Positions 7,363 through 14,344 of a DNA stretch of 30,594 nt are shown piece by piece. This stretch comes from CALFBG01 sp045110315 (lineage in GTDB: Bacteria > Bacteroidota > Bacteroidia > Chitinophagales > Saprospiraceae), in contig JBGCFY010000245.1 in assembly GCA_045110315.1 (NCBI GenBank), positions 1-30,594 of the forward strand, in the 5' to 3' direction. Below the pieces are notes generated by a model. That model was not told the DNA's origin. It worked only from the letters and a program-made list of their open reading frames with translations, and made no database searches. The position numbers and the translations under genes are program-made. How positions within the stretch are numbered: the stretch's first letter is position 1; every line of letters begins with the position of its first letter.

Positions 7363-7502
7363 AGAATAAATGAAATGAAAATAAACTTTTACTCAAGGCG
7401 TAACGTGCTTACCGCAAGCTTAGTTCCAACTGGCGGTAGAATACTTCTGAGGCTTTGCCAAAATGATAGTCATAATGCGAAGTCAAACTTTATTTCTGAC
7501 AA

Positions 7503-8381
7503 CTACTTAGTTGAATTCCTAAACTGTTCGGGCGTAAGCTGCGTCTGCCGTTTAAAGTATTTATAAAAATTAGTCGTTTCTTCGAAGCCCGCGATATAGG
7601 CAATTTCTTTGATGGAATGCTCGGTGTTGATTAGCAAACGTTTAATTTGTTTGGTATAAATTTCATCAATGAATTCCTTTGCTGTTTTGTTGACAATGCT
7701 ACGGGTAATGGTATTTAATGTTTTGGTGCTTAGGCCTAATTTCTTGGCATAGTCTAATACTTTAGCATACTTCGTAACTTCTCTTTCTACGAGATCTTGA
7801 AATTCGATAAAAGCATTAAGATATTTTCGCTTGGCAATAATTTGTACCTCCTGAGATTTAATGCGGTACAATTTAGCAATCAAAATGTGCAGTTCACTTC
7901 TCAAAATACTAAACGAATAAGCATCATTGATCTCGAGGTATTCTTGTTGCATACGTTCTACTAAAGCAGCGATGGCTTGAAATTCCGTTTTTGATAATTG
8001 TAATTTTGGACTGCCTAATAGCTCATTGAAAAGTTGTAAGGTTTTTTGGGTTTCTAGATCTTCGAGGTAACTTACCAAAAACTCATCGGTGAAAAGCAAG
8101 AGTTTGCCTTTCATACTATTGTGTTGAAAGAATTTGTGAACTTGATCTTTTCGAACGGTAAGGAGTGTGCCTGCTTGACAGGTATAATCGGTAAAGTCGA
8201 TCGTGTGTTTACCACTTCCTTCTGTAATTAAAATGATCATGTAAAAAGCTACTCGATGCAATTCGGAAAAAGAATGGTCTAAGTCTGTTCGTTGGTGTAG
8301 CTTTTCCAAGCGAATGATATCAAATGCTGCCTTTGGGTTTTGCCGATTGTTAAATTTAACTTGAACAGGTTGCTTGAGCAT
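7503..8381 (-). CDS. AraC-family transcriptional regulator
   Basis: 292 residues. The N-terminal half (about 1-170) is a cupin-like sensor region, with a GSGKHTIDFTDYTCQAGTLL stretch typical of AraC ligand-binding domains. The C-terminal ~100 residues (about 190-290) carry two helix-turn-helix units; the second has the family signature IKEIAYIAGFEETTNFYKYFKRQTQLTPEQFR. It should bind DNA as a ligand-responsive activator or repressor. The adjacent metallophosphoesterase gene is downstream on the same strand and may be in the same transcript. Many Bacteroidota regulators of this type control a neighbouring gene, but no operator is obvious here. A strong terminator at 8445-8481 separates it from the gene upstream. 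Confidence 0.92.
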   Translation of the reverse strand: MLKQPVQVKFNNRQNPKAAFDIIRLEKLHQRTDLDHSFSELHRVAFYMIILITEGSGKHTIDFTDYTCQAGTLLTVRKDQVHKFFQHNSMKGKLLLFTDEFLVSYLEDLETQKTLQLFNELLGSPKLQLSKTEFQAIAALVERMQQEYLEINDAYSFSILRSELHILIAKLYRIKSQEVQIIAKRKYLNAFIEFQDLVEREVTKYAKVLDYAKKLGLSTKTLNTITRSIVNKTAKEFIDEIYTKQIKRLLINTEHSIKEIAYIAGFEETTNFYKYFKRQTQLTPEQFRNSTK

Positions 8382-8444
8382 GATTTTTTGGCTTGAGCAC
8401 TAGGAGAAGAAAAGTTTGAAAAGCAAAATGGAGGATAAACTAAA

Positions 8445-8481
8445 ACTGGCGAGTTGGCAGTTCTTTTGCCAACTCGCCAGT
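8445..8481 (-). terminator. Strong Rho-independent terminator for the 8514-8936 gene
   Basis: A perfect 15-bp GC-rich inverted repeat (ACTGGCGAGTTGGCA at 8445-8459 with its complement at 8467-8481) and a seven-base loop. Read on the minus strand it runs into TTTTAGTTTAT. It is 33 bases past the stop at 8514 and 64 bases before the AraC-type gene's start. Confidence 0.85.
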
Positions 8482-8488
8482 GAATTAA

Positions 8489-8504
8489 TTTGTCTTAGTA
8501 CTTA
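8489..8504 (+). repeat. Dispersed motif TTTGTCTTAGTACTTA, copy 1
   Basis: With its left flank, this copy shares 25 of 26 bases with the one upstream of katG (AGTGAATTA before the core in both). Other copies are inverted at 10096-10111 and, with one mismatch, at 25921-25935. Confidence 0.6.
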
Positions 8505-8513
8505 TTTAACGAT

Positions 8514-8936
8514 TTACTTTTTTCTTGGAAGAGACTTCAGTAAAAGTTTTTTCTTAGTCAATTCAACAATTTTATATTCGTTGATGGAAGGTTTTTCTGC
8601 AACGGGACATTTGTATTCCGTCTTCAAGGTTTTGCCGTCTAGCACTTCATACGTGCCATCCAAATTAGTATAAGGACCTTTTACCCGTACACACCAATCT
8701 GGATCTAGTCGCTTGGTCATTTTACCTTCTTTCCCAAACATAAAGCCGGGCTTACTCGATTTGAAATCTTTTTTGCGAACGTAAGTATATACGCCTTTTT
8801 TGTAAGACTTGTAAACCCAGTAGCCTTCAATGCTAACGTCGTCCGTCGTCGTTTGAGGACTGACAAAAGCAGCGCAAAAAGCAAAGACCAAAACAGCAAT
8901 GGTCATTAATTTGAATTTTCTGATAGAGAGCGTCAT
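8514..8936 (-). CDS. Small secreted protein of unknown function (lipocalin-like?)
   Basis: 140 residues from the ATG at 8934-8936. The frame is open to an ATG at 8981, but the later start puts a short basic N-terminus directly before the hydrophobic core (MTIAVLVFAFCAAFVS), giving a sensible signal peptide of about 28-32 residues. The mature part is rich in Lys, Tyr and Gly and looks beta-rich, with IEGYWVYKSYKKGVYTY, GFMFGKEGKM and LDGTYEVLDGK segments that recall small lipocalin-like secreted proteins of Bacteroidota; two Cys (in DPDWC and EYKC) could form a disulfide. I cannot assign a function. It is a single-gene unit ending at a strong terminator. Confidence 0.65.
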   Translation of the reverse strand: MTLSIRKFKLMTIAVLVFAFCAAFVSPQTTTDDVSIEGYWVYKSYKKGVYTYVRKKDFKSSKPGFMFGKEGKMTKRLDPDWCVRVKGPYTNLDGTYEVLDGKTLKTEYKCPVAEKPSINEYKIVELTKKKLLLKSLPRKK

Positions 8937-9064
8937 AACTTTTGTTTTATGTTTTAAGGTTTTGTGAATAAGTTTTAGCAAAAAAAAAGAAGTTGTTTTA
9001 AAATATGATGGTTGTGACCCTTAATTCTCCATATTTAAAATATTTTCTTGAATCTTGTGTCGTG

Positions 9065-10003
9065 CTATTCCATTTTTACCTTTTTCCATCCGGCTTGTAC
9101 CAACTCAAAGCTAAAGCCATCAAATTCAAAGGTACAAGTACAATTTTTGACTGGGCTGAGATCAGACTCCTCCGAATAATCCTCCTCGGTGCCGTCTTCC
9201 GAACAATAACAACTACTCGTCAAATCATCCGTTAAGTAATCTATGCTGATCGTTTTCGTCTCGTGGTCGTAAGAGATACTACTTTCCCAACCTCTCGAAC
9301 TAACGGCATAAGCAAAGTCTTGTTCGAATCCGTCCATTTTTCTACTAACTAGCATAATATTACTTTCAAAACAAGTAGAACAACCGCGTACACTTCCCTC
9401 CAATAAATACTTGATACCTTCTTTACTCTCAATCGCATAAATGCGATCGAATCCATCACCTTCAAAAATCGCATAAGGATTTGAAGCACCATTTTCGATT
9501 GCTTTCGCACTAGGTCGCTGCTGCGCATCAAAATCGATAAAGTGCATCAAAGAAATTCTGCTTCGGTAAGTCCCTCCCGTTTTTTCATCCAAAGAAAAAT
9601 TATAGAGCTTTCCATCATCTGACCGAATAACAGCTAAATCTCCTTCGGAAAATAAGGCCGTAAAATCTTTTCCTTGACTTACGGGATGCGCTAATACTTG
9701 ACCCAAGGTTTGGAAAATAAGCGCTTGTAGTTCTAGGATTAAGCCATATTCCGAGATGGAATCTCTGGAAGGAGACAATTCATCCTGATAATCTTGATCC
9801 TTGCGCATACTTTCTACCAGGGCAGTCGGTAGATGGGTATCTTTCCAAGCAAAGTAGTTTTCCTGACTGGCAAAACCATTGAGGGATTCATAGCTTTGAA
9901 GGTAACGATTGGTCCGTGCAACTAATTCCTCAAAATCATTTTGCATTTGGCTAAAGCCTAAGGAATAAATAGTAGAGAGGAGAATAGTTAGTAATAGTTT
10001 CAT
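9065..10003 (-). CDS. Secreted cysteine-containing protein of unknown function
   Basis: 312 residues from the ATG at 10001-10003. A further upstream in-frame ATG at 10060 exists, but this start begins directly with a signal peptide (MKLLLTILLSTIYSLGFSQ). The rest is acidic and soluble, with a helical first third and a beta-rich remainder. Six Cys are arranged as CxxC (in RGCSTCFES), CxC (SSCYCSEDG) and CxC (NCTCTF), the last two flanking a very acidic loop (EEDYSEESD); this suggests disulfides or metal binding outside the cytosol. No known domain is evident. It is transcribed divergently from katG, and outward-facing copies of a 16-base motif lie before each gene. Confidence 0.6.
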   Translation of the reverse strand: MKLLLTILLSTIYSLGFSQMQNDFEELVARTNRYLQSYESLNGFASQENYFAWKDTHLPTALVESMRKDQDYQDELSPSRDSISEYGLILELQALIFQTLGQVLAHPVSQGKDFTALFSEGDLAVIRSDDGKLYNFSLDEKTGGTYRSRISLMHFIDFDAQQRPSAKAIENGASNPYAIFEGDGFDRIYAIESKEGIKYLLEGSVRGCSTCFESNIMLVSRKMDGFEQDFAYAVSSRGWESSISYDHETKTISIDYLTDDLTSSCYCSEDGTEEDYSEESDLSPVKNCTCTFEFDGFSFELVQAGWKKVKME

Positions 10004-10095
10004 ATTGGAACGTAATTTTTGCCAAAAAAGAAGAAAGCCTAATCCGTACAAGGATTTCAACCAACTTTTTATGAGAAAACGTGGTAATTAGCAAT

Positions 10096-10111
10096 TAAGT
10101 ACTAAGACAAA
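10096..10111 (-). repeat. Dispersed motif TTTGTCTTAGTACTTA, inverted copy
   Basis: Exact inverse of the 16-base core found at 8489-8504 and 10245-10260. It lies about 95 bases before the start of the secreted-protein gene at 10003 and points toward it. Confidence 0.6.
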
Positions 10112-10244
10112 ATTTTTTATCATTACATGATGTTAGATTTTGAGTAGTATTGAGGCACGAAAACCGCTCTAAGTCTTTGCTTAGGAAGGCTTAGAGTAAC
10201 GAAGAGACTGCTCAAAAGATGATACAAGTTAATAAGTGAATTAC

Positions 10245-10260
10245 TTTGTCTTAGTACTTA
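10245..10260 (+). repeat. Dispersed motif TTTGTCTTAGTACTTA, copy facing katG
   Basis: Exact 16-base core, with AGTGAATTA.. on its left as in the copy at 8489. It is about 390 bases before the katG start and forms an inverted pair with the copy at 10096-10111. Confidence 0.6.
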
Positions 10261-10349
10261 TATTTCAAAACAACTTTAAACAATTTCGCTATAAAATTAG
10301 CTTTTTTTAGTATACTTTTGATTGTTGGATTCAAAGGGTAACTCGTGTG

Positions 10350-10385
10350 ATAGATATTATCAATCATACAATAATATAAATCAAT
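10350..10385 (+). promoter_or_regulatory. Candidate OxyR-type binding site upstream of katG
   Basis: ATAGATATTATCAAT (10350-10364) matches 9 of 10 defined positions of the OxyR half-site ATAGnTnnnAnCTAT. A weaker second half-site (7 of 10) starts 21 bases later at 10371, close to the two-turn spacing OxyR uses. katG is a classic OxyR target, including in Bacteroides. AT-rich sequence can produce such matches by chance, and no oxyR gene is in the window. Confidence 0.3.
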
Positions 10386-10503
10386 AAGCATATTGATAAA
10401 TTTACCCCTATATTAGCAAAAATTAAACGCATTTTCACATAAATACTTTGCAATAGAAGTTTGTTGAAGAACGCTGTAAAGCAACTTCAATCTTTGAAAA
10501 GGC

Positions 10504-10589
10504 ACTTTTAGTGCTACTTTCCGCCTGATACCATATCTTGATAACCTTGGTTACCATGGTTTGAGTGTTCTCAAAATAGTACTAAAAGT
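10504..10589 (+). other. Large hairpin in the katG leader
   Basis: A 17-base arm (10504-10520, beginning ACTTTTAGT) pairs with 10573-10589 (ending ACTAAAAGT) with one wobble and one mismatch, enclosing a region with smaller self-complementary pieces (AACCTTGGTT, ACCATGGT). It ends 60 bases before the katG ATG and would be in the mRNA leader if transcription begins upstream. Confidence 0.4.
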
Positions 10590-10649
10590 TTCGTTTCATT
10601 AGCCTTTAAGCAAGCTTCCATTGGAAAGCATAAAAATTTAATTCTTATT

Positions 10650-12911
10650 ATGGATGACATGAAAAATGAGAAAAGTACCACCAGCTACAATGTTAATGGC
10701 AACGGTAATGGAGAAAGCAAATGCCCATTCTTGGGTGGTATGCTAAACAAAGCCGCTGGTGGTGGGATGACCAATCGCGACTGGTGGCCAAATCAGTTGA
10801 AACTAAATATTCTTCGTCAACATTCAGCGCTCTCCAATCCAATGGGCAAAGATTTTGACTACGCTAAAGAATTCAAGTCGCTCGATTTGAAAGCAGTTAA
10901 AAATGACTTGTATGAATTAATGACGGACTCGCAAGATTGGTGGCCAGCAGATTACGGTCACTACGGTCCATTTTTTATCAGAATGGCTTGGCACAGTGCC
11001 GGTACTTACCGAATCCAAGATGGTAGAGGTGGTGCTGGTTCGGGCTCTCAGCGTTTTGCACCGCTAAATAGTTGGCCGGATAATGGTAACTTAGATAAGG
11101 CTCGTTTATTACTATGGCCTATCAAAAAGAAATACGGAAAAAAAATCTCTTGGGCAGATTTAATGATTCTTGCCGGTAACTGCGCATTAGAGTCAATGGG
11201 TTTTGAAACTTTTGGTTTTGCGGGAGGTAGAGTAGATGTTTGGCAACCAGAAGAGGATATTTACTGGGGATCTGAGTCGGAATGGATGGGATCTGATAAG
11301 CGTTACGCTGGTTCTGGTGAACGAGAATTAGAGAATCCACTTGGTGCGGTACATATGGGATTGATTTATGTTAATCCAGAAGGTCCAGAAGGACAGCCTG
11401 ACCCAATGGGATCAGCATATGATATCAGAGATACTTTCGGTCGTATGGCGATGAATGACGAAGAAACAGTCGCTTTGGTTGCTGGTGGACATACTTTTGG
11501 AAAAGCACACGGTGCTGCTGATCCAGAACAATTTGTAGGAAGAGAGCCTGCCGGTGGAGCAATCGAGGAACAAAGCATGGGCTGGAAGAATACTTTCGGT
11601 ACGGGAGTTTTAGATGATACCATTACCAGTGGTTTGGAAGGAGCTTGGACACCAAATCCAACAAAATGGGATCACGACTATTTCGATGTATTATTAAATT
11701 ATGATTGGGAATTAACGAAGAGTCCCGCAGGTGCACACCAGTGGACGCCAACGGCAGCTTCGGCAGCAAGAACGGCTCCTCGTGCAGGAGATGCGACTAA
11801 GACGCAAGCGTTAATGATGTCTACCGCAGATATCGCTCTAAAAACAGATCCTGCTTATTTGAAAATTTCTCAGCGTTTTCACAAGAACCCAAAAGAATTT
11901 GAAGATGCTTTTGCTAGAGCATGGTTTAAATTGACACACCGTGATATGGGACCTCGAGACCGTTATTTAGGAGTCGAAGTACCAGCAGAGGTCTTAATTT
12001 GGCAAGATCCAGTGCCAGAAGTGACACACGCCTTAGTCAACGATCATGATATTGCTAGCTTAAAGACTACGATCTTGGCTTCAGGATTATCCGTTAGTCA
12101 GTTGGTGTACACGGCTTGGTCTTCAGCGGCTACGTTCCGTGGATCTGATTTACGAGGTGGTGCCAATGGCGCTCGTATTCGCTTAGCACCACAAAAAGAT
12201 TGGGAGGTGAACCAACCTGCTCAATTAGCGGGTGTTTTAGCAAAATTGGAAGCGATTCAAAAAGATTTCAATGCTGCTCAAGCGGATGGTAAAATGGTTT
12301 CTATGGCAGATTTAATTGTCTTAGGAGGATGTGCAGCAGTAGAGAAAGCAGCTAAAGATGCTGGACACGAGGTAACTGTTCCTTTTACAGCAGGTAGAGC
12401 TGATGCAAGTCAAGAACATACGGATGTAGAGTCTTTTGAAGCACTTGAGCCAGCATCAGATGGGTTCCGGAACTACGCACAAGCACACGTTTCTATCTCA
12501 GCGGAAGAAATGTTGATTGACCAAGCACAATTGTTAACCTTGACTGCACCAGAAATGACTGTGCTAATGGGGGGAATGCGTGTATTAAATGCCAACTTTG
12601 GGCAGTCTCAAAATGGCGTTTTTACCAAGAATCCTGGTGTACTTACCAATGACTTTTTTGTGAACTTGTTAGACTTCGCAACGACTTGGAAAGCAATTTC
12701 TCAAACGGAAGATGTATTCGAAGGTCGCGATCGTAGAACGGGAGATCTTCAGTGGTTAGGAACTAGAGTTGATCTTATCTTCGGTTCTAATACAGAGCTT
12801 CGCGCATTAGCAGAAGTATATGCTTGTGAAGATGGTAAGACACAGTTTGTTCACGATTTTGTAGCAACTTGGGCTAAGGTGATGAACCTTGATCGTTTTG
12901 ATCTAGCGTAA
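10650..12911 (+). CDS. katG: Catalase-peroxidase KatG
   Basis: 753 residues, the usual two-domain length. KatG is a haem enzyme that removes hydrogen peroxide by catalase and peroxidase reactions. The N-terminal, haem-binding domain has the distal triad R111, W114 and H115 in RMAWHSAGTYR, the proximal ligand His281 in GGHTFGKAHG, and the Trp-Tyr-Met cross-link residues W114, Y240 (LIYVNPEGP) and M266 (RMAMND), which give catalase activity. The C-terminal domain (about 450-753) is the degenerate peroxidase repeat. There is no signal peptide, so it is cytosolic; the N-terminus has the common SKCPF motif and an Asn/Gly-rich stretch before it. A second ATG lies three codons in, so the exact start is slightly uncertain. 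The gene is monocistronic, with its own terminator. Confidence 0.98.
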   Translation: MDDMKNEKSTTSYNVNGNGNGESKCPFLGGMLNKAAGGGMTNRDWWPNQLKLNILRQHSALSNPMGKDFDYAKEFKSLDLKAVKNDLYELMTDSQDWWPADYGHYGPFFIRMAWHSAGTYRIQDGRGGAGSGSQRFAPLNSWPDNGNLDKARLLLWPIKKKYGKKISWADLMILAGNCALESMGFETFGFAGGRVDVWQPEEDIYWGSESEWMGSDKRYAGSGERELENPLGAVHMGLIYVNPEGPEGQPDPMGSAYDIRDTFGRMAMNDEETVALVAGGHTFGKAHGAADPEQFVGREPAGGAIEEQSMGWKNTFGTGVLDDTITSGLEGAWTPNPTKWDHDYFDVLLNYDWELTKSPAGAHQWTPTAASAARTAPRAGDATKTQALMMSTADIALKTDPAYLKISQRFHKNPKEFEDAFARAWFKLTHRDMGPRDRYLGVEVPAEVLIWQDPVPEVTHALVNDHDIASLKTTILASGLSVSQLVYTAWSSAATFRGSDLRGGANGARIRLAPQKDWEVNQPAQLAGVLAKLEAIQKDFNAAQADGKMVSMADLIVLGGCAAVEKAAKDAGHEVTVPFTAGRADASQEHTDVESFEALEPASDGFRNYAQAHVSISAEEMLIDQAQLLTLTAPEMTVLMGGMRVLNANFGQSQNGVFTKNPGVLTNDFFVNLLDFATTWKAISQTEDVFEGRDRRTGDLQWLGTRVDLIFGSNTELRALAEVYACEDGKTQFVHDFVATWAKVMNLDRFDLA

Positions 12912-12941
12912 ATTTCCCTTGTAATAAAAAGTATATATGCT

Positions 12942-12974
12942 AAGAGGCGATTCGGTAACGAGTCGCCTCTTTGT
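12942..12974 (+). terminator. Rho-independent terminator of katG
   Basis: AAGAGGCGA (12942-12950) pairs with TCGCCTCTT (12963-12971), extended inward by two weaker pairs, and is followed by TTTGTGTTT. It begins 31 bases after the katG stop. Confidence 0.8.
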
Positions 12975-13250
12975 GTTTGAGTAGTATTCCTATAAAAAAG
13001 TAAGTAAGCAATTACAAACGCTTACAGCCGAAATTAATTGCTTATCGACCGACTCTCTGCCTTAAGATGGCTTTTCTTTGTGTTAAGAATTAAAACAGGG
13101 AGAAGAGGATATATAACTTTAAATAAAAGTGATCATCTTTAAATACTTCTTCGTACCCAAGCACTTGTAATGTGATTTGGAACTAGGGAAAAAATCCTCG
13201 TTGGCAAGACTGTAATCGGTAAGAAATATGCCGATTGCAGTTTTCTTTTT
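12975..13250 (+). ncRNA. Possible small RNA ending in an orphan terminator (13210-13250)
   Basis: The hairpin CTGTAATCGG (13210-13219) with CCGATTGCAG (13231-13240), ten pairs with one wobble, runs directly into TTTTCTTTTTT (13241-13251) on the plus strand, a textbook terminator. No plus-strand gene precedes it: katG has its own terminator at 12942 and the next gene (13329-13991) is on the other strand. The stretch between, about 235 bases, has no ORF of note. A small non-coding RNA starting somewhere in it is the simplest reading; a backup katG terminator is the alternative. The 5' end is unknown, and the start given is only the upper bound. Confidence 0.3.
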
Positions 13251-13328
13251 TAGGAGTAAGTTTTAGTCTTTTTTGAAATAAGTGTGTGCATGAAATATAG
13301 AATCATTAAACCATACACTTCGCATTTT

Positions 13329-13991
13329 TTATTGCTTAATGCTTGTAAAGAGAGAAAGTACAGTTAGCATAAAAGAACTTATCAGCATTAAAAAGTAAAG
13401 TAGTCGTTTGATATCTGATAAGTTGCGACCTTCTTTGAGAAAGAGTTTTTGTAAAGGTTTCGAAAATAAGGTAGATAAGGAGAGTCCAAAAATTAATACT
13501 AATGCGATTCGAGTACCGTTCTCTAGTGGAAGCCCCGAGAAGGAAGAGCTGATGAATTTAAATAAGTCGAACCCAACCAATAAATTCCAGCCAATAAAGG
13601 CAAAACGGAGTACTGACGTTTTGAAGGGAGATCCAGTTTGCTTTTGTTGTTGAATAATTTGAGAACGGAGTTCAGGAAGGACTAGATGATCATCATTTAA
13701 AAATCCTGTTTTCCGAATTTCATCAATAACTGTGGAGGGACTTTTTAAAGTCCAGAAGATTATTTTTTGATGATAATTTTCGACGCGATGATTGATCTTT
13801 ACTCCTTCGCCCAATATAGGAAGAGACTGATAAGCTTCAATCGAGATGATATCACTTCGTGTGAAAATGAAATTACCAATTGCGGAGACTTTTAGTTCCA
13901 ATTTATCTTGATCAACTTTTAAGGTTGCAAAGGGGTAAGTAGCATTGGCTAAGCCGATGCGTGCGCCTCCGGTGAGTTGGTAAGGCTTCAT
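13329..13991 (-). CDS. Membrane protein with N-terminal PH-like domain, function unknown
   Basis: 220 residues. Residues 1-100 are beta-rich, with KLELKVSAIGNFIFTRSDIISIEAY and VKINHRV..YHQKIIFWT segments that resemble bacterial PH-like/GRAM-like domains, ending in a helix (VIDEIRKTGF). Residues 128-148, 160-178 and 195-215 look like transmembrane helices, so the N-terminal domain probably faces the cytosol. Such proteins are commonly unassigned; no enzyme motif is seen. The ATG at 13989-13991 is the clear start. The gene is convergent with katG and the possible small RNA, and divergent from rtcB. Confidence 0.6.
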   Translation of the reverse strand: MKPYQLTGGARIGLANATYPFATLKVDQDKLELKVSAIGNFIFTRSDIISIEAYQSLPILGEGVKINHRVENYHQKIIFWTLKSPSTVIDEIRKTGFLNDDHLVLPELRSQIIQQQKQTGSPFKTSVLRFAFIGWNLLVGFDLFKFISSSFSGLPLENGTRIALVLIFGLSLSTLFSKPLQKLFLKEGRNLSDIKRLLYFLMLISSFMLTVLSLFTSIKQ

Positions 13992-14344
13992 GTTTTTGTT
14001 TTAATTTTAGAAATAGCTTTCTTCCTATAGTTTCCAAGATACGTAGAAAAATAGACTTTTAAAAGGGAACTAGATAGCTTGATTTTGAGTTTATGGATTT
14101 AGGTTACAGTGTACTAGGTTCTTTTTCGGTGAAATTTTTGCGCAGGCCAAAGTAGACAAAGTTGCTAAATAGGGAAGGGGAGAAAGAAATACTGCTTTAA
14201 TCATTCTTTTGATTTTTCAAACAACTTCTTCGGTAATTAGAGATGCTAAGGTTTTGTTTAAAGGTTTTTTTCTAAAAAAATATTGCTGCGCAAAATGATT
14301 GCGTAGCAAGACTTTAGCTTTGTAATATCAAAAATAACAAAACA
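13992..14344. promoter_or_regulatory. rtcB: Divergent region before rtcB, with palindrome (14283-14309) and -7 element
   Basis: TTGCTGCGCAA (14283-14293) and TTGCGTAGCAA (14299-14309) form an 11-bp inverted repeat with one wobble around a five-base loop. Six bases after it lies TAGCTTTG (14315-14322), a perfect TAnnTTTG -7 box, which would give an rtcB leader of about 15-20 bases. No -33 TTG sits at the ideal distance: the nearest ones are within the palindrome arms. The position suggests an operator overlapping the promoter. The rest of the spacer has no gene; a TTTTTCAAACAACTTC copy of a recurrent motif is at 14213-14228. Confidence 0.45.

Larger units (their letters stand above)
10061..10649. 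promoter_or_regulatory. katG upstream region and divergent intergenic spacer
   Basis: 589 bases without a gene. Contents: an inverted copy of the 16-base dispersed motif (10096-10111) facing the minus-strand secreted-protein gene and a direct copy (10245-10260) facing katG; a small hairpin CTCTAAG/CTTAGAG (10167-10173, 10190-10196) between them; an OxyR-like half-site at 10350-10364; and a large imperfect hairpin (10504-10520 with 10573-10589) near the katG start. A TACTTTTG element (10313-10320) fits the Bacteroidota -7 box, but I see no matching -33 TTG, so the start of transcription is unsure. Confidence 0.5.

Noticed and set aside
7410..7438. Small hairpin TACCGC/GCGGTA after the AraC-type regulator
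   Set aside because: Only six pairs and no T tract; not enough for a terminator call.
10004..10060. Longer start of the secreted protein gene at 10060
   Set aside because: The ATG at 10003 begins directly with a good signal peptide; the extension would bury it.
11122..11623. Antisense open frames within katG
   Set aside because: Shadows of a strongly coding gene; no signal peptide, domain or start context.
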